Assembly (NCBI GenBank): GCA_902541315.1 | Contig: CACBQF010000006.1 | Location: forward strand, 1-56,003 | Direction of reading: 5' to 3' | DNA from: an uncultured Pelagibacteraceae bacterium | Lineage (GTDB): Bacteria > Pseudomonadota > Alphaproteobacteria > Pelagibacterales > Pelagibacteraceae | DNA length: 56,003 nt | Shown here: in pieces, positions 48,053 to 56,003 of the stretch | Numbering within the stretch: the first letter of the stretch is position 1 | Layout of the letters: every line of letters starts with the position of its first letter | Position numbers and translations under genes: made by a program | Notes under the pieces: model-generated | The model's database searches: none | The model's input: only the letters and a program-made list of their open reading frames with translations | Told to the model about the DNA's origin: nothing

Positions 48053-48837
48053 TGTCAAATCAATATGAAGTTTTAGGAAAAGCTCCAGTAGCAGAAGACT
48101 TAAAAAAACTATCTCCAAATAATATTCATCTTACTATTAAAAATATGAATGCTGGTTATGGTAAAATGGAAATTCTTCATAATTTCGATTTATTTGTCAG
48201 TAAGGCTCAATCTTTATGCCTGATTGGACCAAACGGAGCTGGTAAATCTACTATTCTTCACTCTATTTATGGGTTTACAAATATTTTTTCAGGGCAAATA
48301 GAAATAGATGGAAAAGAAATCACAAATTTAACACCAGCTGAAAAATTGAAAACTGTTGGAATAGCATACATACTTCAGGATAATTCTGTCTTCCCAGATA
48401 TGACTGTGGAGGAAAATTTATTAATGGGTGGATTTATTAAAGAAAAAACAGAAGAGTCATATGCGGAAGCTGAGCGAATTTTTGAGAAATACGAAAGATT
48501 AAGAAATAGAAGAAACCAACCTGCAAAAGTATTATCAGGTGGGGAAAGAAGATTGTTAGAAATTTCAAGAGCATTGGTAATGAAGCCATCAGTTTTATTA
48601 GTTGATGAACCATCAATAGGTTTAGAACCAAGGTATATCGATATGGTATTTGAAATTTTAAGAGATCTCCAAGAGAATGAAAAAAAGACAATTATTTTAG
48701 TTGAACAAAATGCTAAAAAGGGACTCGAGTTCGCAGATATTGGTTACGTGCTAGTATCTGGTCAGACTGCAATTGCAGGTAAAGGGGATGATCTTTTAAA
48801 TAATCCAGATGTTGGTCGCCTGTTTTTGGGTGGTTAA
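48052..48837 (+). CDS. livF: Branched-chain-type ABC importer ATPase LivF
   Basis: The 261-residue protein has Walker A GPNGAGKSTILHSIYG, the signature LSGGERRLLEISRAL, Walker B VLLVDEPSIGLEP and the H-loop-like LVEQNAKKGLEF (His replaced by Gln, usual in LivF). It carries an N-terminal extension of about 27 residues (MSNQYEVLGKAPVAEDLKKL) before the ABC core, longer than in the second LivF of this window (235 residues). The start overlaps the livG stop by one base, and the stop overlaps azlC by one base. Confidence 0.94.
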   Translation: MSNQYEVLGKAPVAEDLKKLSPNNIHLTIKNMNAGYGKMEILHNFDLFVSKAQSLCLIGPNGAGKSTILHSIYGFTNIFSGQIEIDGKEITNLTPAEKLKTVGIAYILQDNSVFPDMTVEENLLMGGFIKEKTEESYAEAERIFEKYERLRNRRNQPAKVLSGGERRLLEISRALVMKPSVLLVDEPSIGLEPRYIDMVFEILRDLQENEKKTIILVEQNAKKGLEFADIGYVLVSGQTAIAGKGDDLLNNPDVGRLFLGG

Positions 48838-49541
48838 TGATTAGTACAAAATATTTTTTAAAAGGCTTCAGAGCTATAAAGGGTGTTGGTAGTCCTGCCA
48901 TAGCTTTAGGTGCAAGTTTTATAGCTATAGGCGCACTATTAAAAAATTTAGGTTTCACAATCCAACAAAGTATTTTTTCAACTTTTCTCACATACGCTTT
49001 ACCTGGCTCACTAGTGATGGCTGAGTCAATGTTAATCGGAGCATCTTTGATAAATATTTTTTTAGCCGTTTGGTTGGTTAATGCGAGATTATATCCAATG
49101 ACTGTCGCGCTAATGCCGTTGTTGATGCACCAAGACCAGCCAAGATGGAAATATTATTTATCCTGTCATTTTATAGCAGTTTCTTCGTGGCTGATAATGA
49201 AGGATAATTATGAAAATATAGAAAAAGAAAATAGAATTGATTTTTGGATTGGAATTGGAGTAGCAACCTGGTCAGTTGCGATATTTTCAACAATTATTGG
49301 CTATGTAGCTTCTGATTTTTTTAATAAAGACATACTTATTGGTCTAGCAATTATAAATCCAATATATTTTATATGTATGATGGTTGGAGCTATGAAAACT
49401 TTTCAAATAAGTTTATCGGTTATTTTAGGCGCAACCCTTGGTCCTATTTTTTATTTTTTATCGGCTGAGTGGTGTATCTTGTTTGGTGGCTTCACTGCTG
49501 GAACTATAGCGTTTTTAATTGGAGAAAAAAATGGCAAGTAA
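48837..49541 (+). CDS. azlC: AzlC family amino acid exporter, large subunit
   Basis: AzlC and AzlD form a two-component exporter for branched-chain amino acids or their analogues. The 234-residue protein has about seven helices with the AzlC pattern: GVGSPAIALGASFIAIGALL, a SIFSTFLTYALPGSLVMAE stretch, and NIFLAVWLVNARLYPMTVALMPL. It overlaps livF by one base and azlD by 11 bases. An exporter in the same transcript as an importer suggests overflow control of the same class of substrate, which is inference. Confidence 0.9.
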   Translation: MISTKYFLKGFRAIKGVGSPAIALGASFIAIGALLKNLGFTIQQSIFSTFLTYALPGSLVMAESMLIGASLINIFLAVWLVNARLYPMTVALMPLLMHQDQPRWKYYLSCHFIAVSSWLIMKDNYENIEKENRIDFWIGIGVATWSVAIFSTIIGYVASDFFNKDILIGLAIINPIYFICMMVGAMKTFQISLSVILGATLGPIFYFLSAEWCILFGGFTAGTIAFLIGEKNGK

Positions 49542-49854
49542 TATTTTAATTGTAATATTTGTCACATCTCTAGCTACATACTTATCAAGATTTTTAGGAG
49601 TTGTTAGTTCAGAAAAAATTAAAGAAACCTCAAAAATGTTCAGATGGTTTAATTGTCTTGCTTACTCAACTCTTGCTGCATTAATTGCTCGAATAGTTAT
49701 TTTTCCATTAGGATCTTTAGCAGAAGTAGATTTATCAGTCAGAATTTTTGTGGTTTCTTTATGTATAATTATTTTCTTTTTAACTAAAAAAAATTTAGTT
49801 TACCCTACAATTTTCTCTGCTATCATACTATCTCTTATTACAAGTTTTGTATGA
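49531..49854 (+). CDS. azlD: AzlD family amino acid exporter, small subunit
   Basis: The start is taken at ATG 49531 (MASNILIVIFVTSLATYLSRF), inside the azlC end; an upstream in-frame TTG at 49519 is less likely. The 107-residue protein has four predicted helices. The AzlD signature TYLSRFLGV, then FRWFNCLAYSTLAALIARIV are present. It is the obligate partner of AzlC. The 3' end overlaps the GlaH-type gene by four bases (ATGA). Confidence 0.88.
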   Translation: MASNILIVIFVTSLATYLSRFLGVVSSEKIKETSKMFRWFNCLAYSTLAALIARIVIFPLGSLAEVDLSVRIFVVSLCIIIFFLTKKNLVYPTIFSAIILSLITSFV

Positions 49855-50765
49855 GCGAAAAGATTGATGGATTTCAAATAGAAAAACACGAACAGTCATC
49901 TAGAATTGTCAATATTGACATCAGTGATGAAGTTTTGAGTAAACTCATTTTTCCATTTAATAAGTTCGATATTACTGCTCTAGAATACAAACCTTTTACA
50001 AGATTCACTATTGCAAAAAGTTTAGATGACCTGAGTAATAATAGATTATCAAAATTTTTAAATGAAATTTTAAAAGATCGAAATACAGGATGTTTTATTA
50101 TTAAACCTCAAAATTTAAATTCAAAAATTGATGATAATTTTTTAGTTAAATTATCAACTGCCATCTCTCATTTAGTAGGTATACCTAATTACGATGCTAT
50201 GGCTGGTAAATATTACGCAAGATTTCATGTAAAGCACGTTGATAAAAGCGACTCTTATTTAAGGAAAGCGTATACAAACATGGATCTTCATACAGATGGC
50301 ACTTACGTAAAAGAGAAAACTGATTGGTTATTAATGTCAAAATTAGAGGAAAGAAATGCAGAAGGTGGTGAAACTGCCATGTTGCATCTCGATGATTGGG
50401 AACATTGTGATGAATTGTTTAATGATCCAACAGGACAGGAAAATTTTCTTTGGGGATCACCAAAAAGTAAAAATATAGACTATAAAGTTGAACATCCTAT
50501 ATTTTCAACAGATCAAAACGGTAGAGCTCAAATTTCTTATATAGATCAGTTTCCAGAACCAAAAAATATGAAACAAGGTATTTTTTTACAAAAGTTGTCT
50601 GACAATTTAGAAGAGAGTAAAAACAAGATAATCACAAAACTTCCAGTGGGATCTTCAATTGTAGCAAACAACTATTTTTGGCTTCATGGACGAAGACCTT
50701 TTAAAGAAAATAAAGATTTAAGTAGAGAATTATTAAGAATAAGGGGTTCTTTTTTTATTAATTAA
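49851..50765 (+). CDS. glaH: CsiD/GlaH-type 2-oxoglutarate-dependent oxygenase (probable glutarate 2-hydroxylase)
   Basis: The 304-residue protein resembles E. coli GlaH (CsiD) along its whole length. Shared blocks are ALEYKPFTRFTIAKSLDDL near residue 45, NYDAMAGKYYARFHVKHVD (113-131), SDSYLRKAYTNMDLHTDGTY (133-152), LHLDDWEH, YIDQF, and NNYFWLHGRRPF. Iron ligands are His147, Asp149 and His279; the 2-oxoglutarate Arg is in SRELLRIRG. GlaH hydroxylates glutarate to L-2-hydroxyglutarate in lysine/5-aminovalerate catabolism. No glutarate-forming aminotransferase or L2HG oxidase (LhgO) is in the window. The location behind azlCD and before a ProC-like gene is unusual, so the substrate could differ. 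Confidence 0.85.
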   Translation: MSEKIDGFQIEKHEQSSRIVNIDISDEVLSKLIFPFNKFDITALEYKPFTRFTIAKSLDDLSNNRLSKFLNEILKDRNTGCFIIKPQNLNSKIDDNFLVKLSTAISHLVGIPNYDAMAGKYYARFHVKHVDKSDSYLRKAYTNMDLHTDGTYVKEKTDWLLMSKLEERNAEGGETAMLHLDDWEHCDELFNDPTGQENFLWGSPKSKNIDYKVEHPIFSTDQNGRAQISYIDQFPEPKNMKQGIFLQKLSDNLEESKNKIITKLPVGSSIVANNYFWLHGRRPFKENKDLSRELLRIRGSFFIN

Positions 50766-50795
50766 TATAAACAATTCTTTATAAGTATTTAAATT

Positions 50796-51563
50796 ATGAA
50801 ATTAGGTTTTATAGGAACGGGTAAAATTACATCATCAGTTATAACTGGTATTTGCAATTCATCTATAAAATATAATAGGATATTTGTTTCTTCACGGAAT
50901 AATAAAATCTCCAAAAATCTCAAAAAAAAATTTAAAAAAATTTCTATCGAAAAAAATAATCAAAAAATAATTGATAGTTGCAGCTGGATATTTCTAGCAG
51001 TCACACCAACTGTAGGTAAAAAAATATTAAAAGATCTTAAATTTAGATCAAATCAAACTGTAATAAGTTTTATTTCAACAATCACGATCCCACAATTAAA
51101 AAAAATAATTAAAGTTAAATCAGACATAGTAAGAGCGATACCGTTGCCTCCAATTTCTTTAAAAAAAGGACCAGTTCCAATTTGTCCTCCAAATAAAAAA
51201 GTAAAAAATTTTTTTGACAAACTTGGCTCAACTGTAGAGATTAAAAATGAAAAGTTATCAATTAATTTTTGGTCAACATCTGGAATGATGGCTGCTTATT
51301 ATGAAATTTTAAAGATCATGAGCGATTGGTTGGTAAAAAAAGGAGTAAAGAGACAAGATGCACAGAAATATATCACTTCTCTATTCGTAGCTTTGTCCGA
51401 AGATGCAGTCGTAAACTCAAAGAAGGAACTTAAATATTTAGTAAAAGAGTCTCAAACCCCTAAAGGATTGAATGAGCAAGGTCTTAAACTTATGAGAAGT
51501 AAAGGTGTTTATAATTCAGTTGTAAAAACTTTGAATGATATACACAAAAGACTAAGTAAATAA
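50796..51563 (+). CDS. Pyrroline-5-carboxylate reductase family protein (ProC-like)
   Basis: The 255-residue protein has the N-terminal NAD(P) motif KLGFIGTGKITSSVITGI and the ProC-type blocks VISFISTITIPQLKKII, IVRAIPLPPISLKKGP, and a helical C-terminal half. ProC makes proline from P5C. The classic C-terminal motif (S-P-G-G-T-T) appears as ESQTPKGLNEQG, and the protein is diverged from true ProC, so it may reduce another cyclic imine or act in degradation. It follows the GlaH-type gene after 30 bases and lies three bases before the second liv cluster. Confidence 0.75.
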   Translation: MKLGFIGTGKITSSVITGICNSSIKYNRIFVSSRNNKISKNLKKKFKKISIEKNNQKIIDSCSWIFLAVTPTVGKKILKDLKFRSNQTVISFISTITIPQLKKIIKVKSDIVRAIPLPPISLKKGPVPICPPNKKVKNFFDKLGSTVEIKNEKLSINFWSTSGMMAAYYEILKIMSDWLVKKGVKRQDAQKYITSLFVALSEDAVVNSKKELKYLVKESQTPKGLNEQGLKLMRSKGVYNSVVKTLNDIHKRLSK

Positions 51564-51566
51564 TTA

Positions 51567-52352
51567 ATGTCACAAAATATTTTAGAAATTAATAATTTGT
51601 CAAAATATTTTGGAGGACTAGCAGCAGTATCGGAGTGTTCTCTTAAAGTTAAAAAAGGAACTATTACAGGTATTATTGGACCGAATGGTTCTGGCAAAAC
51701 CACTTTATTTAACCTTATTGCTGGAAATTTAAAATCCTCTGCTGGCAGTGTGATTTTTAATAATGAAAACATTACTGATGTTCCTTCCTATGAATTATTT
51801 TCAAAAGGATTGTTAAGAACTTTTCAAATAGCTCATGAATTTACAAATTTATCTGTTTTAGAAAACTTAATGATGGTTCCAGGAAATCAATCAGGAGAAA
51901 AATTGGTTAATGCCTTATTAAAACCTTCATTAGTCGCAAAAGAAGAAAGTCAAATTAAAGAAAAGGCTATGGAAGTTATTAATTTTCTTAATCTTAGCCA
52001 TTTAAAAAATGAGTTGGCGGGAAATTTATCTGGGGGACAAAAAAAACTGTTAGAATTAGGTCGAACAATGATGGTTGATGCAAAATTAGTATTGTTAGAT
52101 GAGGTTGGTGCTGGCGTAAATAGAACTCTACTAAAGGATCTTGGAACAGCTATTGAAAAACTTAATAAAGAAAAAGGTTACACTTTTTGTATGATCGAAC
52201 ATGACATGGATTTTATAGGAAGATTATGTGATCCAGTAATCGTAATGGCAGAAGGTTCAGTCCTTTTCGAAGGTTCAGTTGAGGATGCCAAAAAAGATGA
52301 AAAAGTTATTGAAAGTTATTTAGGCAGAGGCTCAAAATTAAAGGATAATTAA
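51567..52352 (+). CDS. livG: ABC importer ATPase LivG, second system
   Basis: The 261-residue ATPase has Walker A GPNGSGKTTLFN, the signature LSGGQKKLLELGRTM, Walker B LVLLDEVGAGVN (Val instead of the usual Pro after DE) and the H-loop MIEHDMDFI. It belongs to the LivG branch (KGLLRTFQIAHEF). It begins three bases after the ProC-like gene and its stop abuts the start of livF. The gene order here (G-F-H-M) differs from the first cluster (H-M-G-F), so this is a separate system and not a recent duplication. Confidence 0.94.
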   Translation: MSQNILEINNLSKYFGGLAAVSECSLKVKKGTITGIIGPNGSGKTTLFNLIAGNLKSSAGSVIFNNENITDVPSYELFSKGLLRTFQIAHEFTNLSVLENLMMVPGNQSGEKLVNALLKPSLVAKEESQIKEKAMEVINFLNLSHLKNELAGNLSGGQKKLLELGRTMMVDAKLVLLDEVGAGVNRTLLKDLGTAIEKLNKEKGYTFCMIEHDMDFIGRLCDPVIVMAEGSVLFEGSVEDAKKDEKVIESYLGRGSKLKDN

Positions 52353-53060
52353 ATGGCATTTTTTGAAGGGAATAACATGACCGGTGGATATGGAAATGGC
52401 CCAGACATAATTAATTCATGTTCGGTAAATGTTGAAAGAGGAGAAATAGTGTCGATCCTTGGACCTAATGGAGCTGGAAAATCTACTGCGATGAAAGCAA
52501 TGTTAGGCTTATTAAATTTAAAATCTGGTTCAGTAATTATCAATGGTAAAGATATTTCAAAACTTTCTCCACAAGACAGAGTAAAAGAAGGCATCTCATT
52601 CGTTCCTCAAACAAAAAATGTTTTTGCAGGTATGACAGTGGAGGAAAATTTAGAGATGGGTGCCTTCTTAATAAACACCGAATTTAAAGAGACTATTAAT
52701 GAAATCTTCGAATTATTTCCAATTCTAAAAGAAAAAAAAAATCAATTAGTTGGTGAGTTATCTGGAGGACAAAGACAACAAGTTGCATTAGGTAGAGCAC
52801 TTATGATCAAGCCCTCTGTATTAATGTTGGATGAACCAACTGCTGGTGTATCACCAATCGTAATGGATGAATTATTTGATCATATCGTAAAAGTAAAAAG
52901 AACGAACGTAGCAATTTTAATGGTTGAGCAAAATGCAAAACAAGCATTAAATATTTCTGATAGAGGTTATGTTCTGGTGACTGGGGAGAACCGGCACTCT
53001 GGCACTGGAAAAGAACTACTAGAGGACCCAAGAGTAAGAAGCTCTTTTCTAGGTGGTTAA
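52353..53060 (+). CDS. livF: ABC importer ATPase LivF, second system
   Basis: The 235-residue protein is of standard LivF length: Walker A GPNGAGKSTAMKAMLG, signature LSGGQRQQVALGRAL, Walker B VLMLDEPTAGVSP, and a Q-for-H variant in LMVEQNAKQALN. The start FFEGNNMTGGYGNGPDIIN is the usual short opening. It follows livG with no gap and overlaps the possible GTG start of livH by eight bases. Confidence 0.94.
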   Translation: MAFFEGNNMTGGYGNGPDIINSCSVNVERGEIVSILGPNGAGKSTAMKAMLGLLNLKSGSVIINGKDISKLSPQDRVKEGISFVPQTKNVFAGMTVEENLEMGAFLINTEFKETINEIFELFPILKEKKNQLVGELSGGQRQQVALGRALMIKPSVLMLDEPTAGVSPIVMDELFDHIVKVKRTNVAILMVEQNAKQALNISDRGYVLVTGENRHSGTGKELLEDPRVRSSFLGG

Positions 53061-53061
53061 T

Positions 53062-54072
53062 ATGGACTTTGTAAATGCAATTATACTTTTATTAAATTAT
53101 ATTTTTGTTCCAGCTTTAGCTTATGGATCTCAACTAGCACTTGGTGCAATTTTTGTAACATTGATTTATGGAATTTTACGGTTTGCAAACTTTGCTACAG
53201 GGGACATGATGTCTTTTGGGACAATGTTTGTGATTTTATTCACTTTCTATTTTCAGTCTGTTGGAATTAGCCTTGGGGTTTTGCCCACAGCCCTTTTAGC
53301 AATTCCTTTTGGTATTATTTTTATGGTCGGCTACATGTTAGTAATAGATAAATTAGTATTCAAATATTACCGAACAAACAAAAGTCCCCCTGTGCAATTG
53401 GCAATGGTAAGTATAGGTGTGATGTTTGTTACTCAGGCAGTAGTTCGTATAATTATCGGTCCTTCAGATAGAAGATTTTTTGATGGAGAAAAATTTTTAA
53501 TTAAAGCTGGTGAATTTAAAGAAATGACAGGATTAAACGAGGGTCTTGCAATAAAATCTACTCAAGTTATCACGATTATTGTTACATTGATTTTAGTTTC
53601 AACTCTTTTTTGGTTTTTAAATAAAACTAAAACAGGAAAAAGTATGAGAGCTTACTCTGATAATGAGGATTTAGCATTATTATCAGGTATCGATCCCAAA
53701 AAAATTGTCATGATAACTTGGGTCATAGCAGGCATTCTGGCAACAATTGGTGGTGCTTTATATGGTTTAGATAAAAGTTTTAAACCATTCACCTACTTTA
53801 ATAATATGCTACCAATATTTGCAGCGGCTATAGTGGGCGGCATTGGTAATCCATTTGGAGCCTTTCTCGGTGGATATGTAATTGCCTTCTCTGAAATATT
53901 GTTAACTTACGCTTATAGAAAATTTTTCATGTATGTTTTACCTGAAAGTATGGAGCCAGATGGTCTAATTCAATTACTCTCTACAGATTATAAATTTGCA
54001 GTATCTTTTTCAATCTTAGTCATCGTCTTACTTTATCGTCCATCAGGTATATTTAAAGGGAAGGTGTTGTGA
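53062..54072 (+). CDS. livH: ABC importer permease LivH, second system
   Basis: The start is taken at ATG 53062 (MDFVNAIILLLNYIF), one base after the livF stop; a GTG at 53053 is also in frame. The 336-residue permease has about eight helices, LALGAIFVTLIYGILRFANFATGDMMSFG, a TGKSMRAYSDNEDLALLSGID coupling loop, and FAAAIVGGIGNPFGAFLGGYV. It is about 40 residues longer than LivH of the first cluster, owing to a larger central loop (about residues 130-160). It overlaps livM by four bases. Confidence 0.93.
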   Translation: MDFVNAIILLLNYIFVPALAYGSQLALGAIFVTLIYGILRFANFATGDMMSFGTMFVILFTFYFQSVGISLGVLPTALLAIPFGIIFMVGYMLVIDKLVFKYYRTNKSPPVQLAMVSIGVMFVTQAVVRIIIGPSDRRFFDGEKFLIKAGEFKEMTGLNEGLAIKSTQVITIIVTLILVSTLFWFLNKTKTGKSMRAYSDNEDLALLSGIDPKKIVMITWVIAGILATIGGALYGLDKSFKPFTYFNNMLPIFAAAIVGGIGNPFGAFLGGYVIAFSEILLTYAYRKFFMYVLPESMEPDGLIQLLSTDYKFAVSFSILVIVLLYRPSGIFKGKVL

Positions 54073-55439
54073 GAAAAAATTTAAATGTAATTGCTGCATA
54101 CAGTATAATGATGGGGCTGATTATCTTTGTCGGCATATTCCAGTCTTGGAACATAGCTTTATCAATATTTAATCTTTGTCTAATTTCAGCAGTGATGACA
54201 ATGGGTGCCAACATTCAATGGGGTTATGCTGGCCTTATTAATTTTGGGATAATGGGTTTTACGGCTTTAGGTGGTTTAGCAGCTGTTTTAATCTCAGTAG
54301 ATCCTGTTCAAGAAGCATGGAGTGCAGGTGGATTTAATATTATATTCAGTCTTTTACTTATTATAGCAATGGTATTAGCTGTTAGGTATATTTTAAAAAA
54401 TTATAAGAAATCAAAAAACAGAACTTATATAGTAGCTGCTATTATAATTTTAGGAATTGTAATTTTAAGATTTATTTCTGAGCCAGGAATTGAAGCTATT
54501 GAGGGAGTTGATCCTGCAAAAACTGGTTTTCTTGGTGGATTAGGTCTTCCAATTATTTTTTCTTGGATTGTTGGAGCTTTTTTTGCAGGTGGATTAGCTT
54601 TTGTTATAGGAAAAGTTGCTTTAGGTTTAAGAGCAGATTATTTAGCTATAGCAACTTTACTAATATCAGAAATTGTTATTGCAATTATAAAACACGAAGA
54701 TTGGTTAACAAGAGGTGTTAAAAATGTAATTGGATTAAAAAGACCTGCACCTTATGAGGTAAATTTACAGCAAACAGATTGGTTTATAAGTCTTGTTGAA
54801 AAATTTAACTCAAGTAAATTAAATCTAATAACTGATTTAACAGAAAGACAATCAGCATTAAATCAACTTGTAATCGAAGGATCATCAGTTTTTGTAAAAC
54901 TTTGTTACTCTGGATTATTTTTAGTTGTAGTAATTATTTTATTAATCTTAACGCAAAAAGCTCTCTACTCTCCCTGGGGAAGAATGATGAGAGCAATTAG
55001 GGATAATGAGGAAGCAGCTAATGCAATGGGAAAAAATGTAGTTAAACAACACCTTTTAATTTTTGTTTTAGGTTCAGCCATTGTTGGTATTGCGGGCGCC
55101 ATGTTAGTTACTCAAGATGGGTTGTTTACCCCAGGAAGTTATAGGCCTTTGAGATATACTTTTTTAATCTGGGTAATGGTTATCATCGGCGGAAGTGGAA
55201 ATAACTTTGGTGCAATTCTTGGAGGTTTTGTTGTTTGGTTCTTATGGATTGAGGCTGCACCAATTGGTCTATACTTAGTTAATTTAACTACCGCCGGATT
55301 AGATGATACACACTTTTTAAAAGTACATTTAATCGAAAGTGTTCCATATTTTAGATTTTTAATGATGGGAGTAGGTCTCTTGGTTATAATGAGATATAGA
55401 CCAAAAGGTATACTTCCTGAAAAAATAGAAATAAAATAA
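54069..55439 (+). CDS. livM: ABC importer permease LivM, second system, long form
   Basis: The start is a GTG overlapping the livH stop (GTGA). The 456-residue protein is much longer than a usual LivM (300-350). The common core is there: GANIQWGYAGLINFGIMGFTALGG, LGLRADYLAIATLLISEIV, the coupling loop RMMRAIRDNEEAANAMGKN, and VIIGGSGNNFGAILGGFV. Extra material lies at about residues 80-140 (one more helix with a KNYKKSKNRTY loop) and 215-265 (a hydrophilic, probably periplasmic segment). It is the last gene of the plus-strand run; a hairpin terminator follows 80 bases later. Confidence 0.93.
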   Translation: MRKNLNVIAAYSIMMGLIIFVGIFQSWNIALSIFNLCLISAVMTMGANIQWGYAGLINFGIMGFTALGGLAAVLISVDPVQEAWSAGGFNIIFSLLLIIAMVLAVRYILKNYKKSKNRTYIVAAIIILGIVILRFISEPGIEAIEGVDPAKTGFLGGLGLPIIFSWIVGAFFAGGLAFVIGKVALGLRADYLAIATLLISEIVIAIIKHEDWLTRGVKNVIGLKRPAPYEVNLQQTDWFISLVEKFNSSKLNLITDLTERQSALNQLVIEGSSVFVKLCYSGLFLVVVIILLILTQKALYSPWGRMMRAIRDNEEAANAMGKNVVKQHLLIFVLGSAIVGIAGAMLVTQDGLFTPGSYRPLRYTFLIWVMVIIGGSGNNFGAILGGFVVWFLWIEAAPIGLYLVNLTTAGLDDTHFLKVHLIESVPYFRFLMMGVGLLVIMRYRPKGILPEKIEIK

Positions 55440-55443
55440 GATT

Positions 55444-55515
55444 ATGAAATATATCATTACAGGTGCTGCATTAGCTTGGGCTTTGTATATGGCAGATAAA
55501 TATTTATTTTTTTAA
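55444..55515 (+). CDS. Possible 23-residue membrane microprotein
   Basis: An ATG five bases after the livM stop opens a frame of 23 codons ending TAA, with a mostly hydrophobic product, KYIITGAALAWALYMADKYL then FF. It fits one short membrane helix with charged ends. It lies between livM and the shared terminator, where a microprotein gene could be co-transcribed. No ribosome binding site is obvious and AT-rich DNA produces such frames by chance, so confidence is low. Confidence 0.3.
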   Translation: MKYIITGAALAWALYMADKYLFF

Positions 55516-55518
55516 AAA

Positions 55519-55548
55519 AAACCCCCAACAAATTAATGCTGGGGGTTT
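55519..55548. terminator. Shared terminator between convergent livM and SBP genes
   Basis: AAACCCCCA (55519-55527) pairs with TGGGGGTTT (55540-55548); one mismatch inward, CA/TG extends the stem. For the minus-strand SBP gene the stem is followed by a T run (A run at 55514-55518 on the plus strand); for livM the following bases are TTTAAATTTT, a weaker signal. It probably works in both directions, better for the minus strand. Confidence 0.85.
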
Positions 55549-55563
55549 AAATTTTAAGATAAA

Positions 55564-56003
55564 TTATCTTTGTTTTTTAGTTTTAAATTTTCCGCCTTTA
55601 ACTTCTTGTTCTAAGAAAGAACCTTCAGCTTCACCGACGCTAGTAAAAGTAACTCCAGTTGCACCTTCGTAGTCAACTTTTTTACCTTTAGCTAATAAAT
55701 CTAAACCTTTTTTTAGTTCACCTGGATAAATTTTTGTTCCAGGGCTGTTAGCAACATCCATCACATTTTTTGCAATTGACGCTCTATCAGCTGAGTTTCC
55801 TGCTTGCATTGCTAAAACGATTAAAGCAGCAGCATCGTATGACTCACCCGTATATGGACCAGAGCTATCTATGTTTGCAGCACTTGCAACTTTAGAGAAT
55901 ACTCCAGCACCTTTTCCTGTTGATCCCGGCATTGAACCAAAAGATTTTCTTAAGTCTTTTCCAAATGCATCAACTAATGATTGGCCGATCATTCCATCCG
56001 ATA
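55564..56003 (-). CDS. Periplasmic binding protein of a branched-chain-type ABC importer, C-terminal part (cut by window edge)
   Basis: The frame is open to the right edge, so these are the last 145 or so codons of a longer gene whose start lies outside. The protein contains SSGPYTGESYDAAALIVLAMQ, typical of the C-terminal lobe of Peripla_BP_6 receptors, then ELKKGLDLLAKGKKVDYEGATGVTFTSVGE and a basic tail. It faces the second liv cluster and is most likely its receptor. The order permeases then convergent receptor is less common than receptor first. Its end is close to the shared terminator. Confidence 0.88.
   Translation of the reverse strand, partial: SDGMIGQSLVDAFGKDLRKSFGSMPGSTGKGAGVFSKVASAANIDSSGPYTGESYDAAALIVLAMQAGNSADRASIAKNVMDVANSPGTKIYPGELKKGLDLLAKGKKVDYEGATGVTFTSVGEAEGSFLEQEVKGGKFKTKKQR

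Overview
The window looks like a chromosomal segment of a SAR11-clade alphaproteobacterium (Candidatus Pelagibacter or a close relative). The DNA is very A+T-rich and intergenic gaps are mostly 0-100 bases. Many neighbouring genes overlap, and several convergent pairs overlap at their stops. The tmRNA gene is circularly permuted as in Alphaproteobacteria, and thymidylate synthase is of the ThyX type. No phage, transposon, CRISPR array or rRNA was found. These assignments rest on reading motifs and gene order, not on database searches.

Region 1 (1-19.2 kb) is housekeeping: the end of glmM, thiD (apparently frameshifted near its start), purA, a rluD-rpoH pair, tRNA-Arg(TCG), an ABC-2 exporter pair with a Sua5-type gene, xseB-ispA-dxs for isoprenoid precursors, aroC, pdxH, a polyprenyl diphosphate synthase, an S49 peptidase, glyQ-glyS and ppdK.

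Region 2 (19.2-25.8 kb) carries a two-piece tmRNA gene on the minus strand with a readable tag (ANESYALAA), thyX, an Mrp-type ATPase, the membrane quality-control set hflK-hflC-DUF2065-degQ, and miaA. Region 3 (25.9-36.6 kb) holds branched-chain amino acid synthesis (ilvB-ilvH-ilvC-leuA). It runs directly into the cell-shape operon mreB-mreC-mreD-mrdA-mrdB, where mrdA (PBP2) is split by a one-base frameshift at a run of six A.

Region 4 (36.7-44 kb) is more accessory. It has a DadA-like oxidoreductase, an EamA transporter, a 2-hydroxyacid dehydrogenase, a histone-deacetylase-fold hydrolase and msrB. Next comes a two-gene secreted pair: a short inverse-autotransporter-type beta-barrel and a Gly/Thr/Ala-rich secreted protein. 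A glutaredoxin, a TIGR03643-type protein and a LysE-type exporter preceded by a strong hairpin follow.

Region 5 (44-56 kb) is dominated by two branched-chain-type ABC importers. The first is SBP-livHMGF, with a terminator hairpin after the SBP gene. It is followed by azlC-azlD, a CsiD/GlaH-type 2-oxoglutarate oxygenase and a ProC-like reductase. The second is livGFHM, convergent with another SBP gene that runs off the window, with a hairpin terminator between them. The layout suggests import and use of amino acids or related organic acids; the exact substrates cannot be read from sequence.
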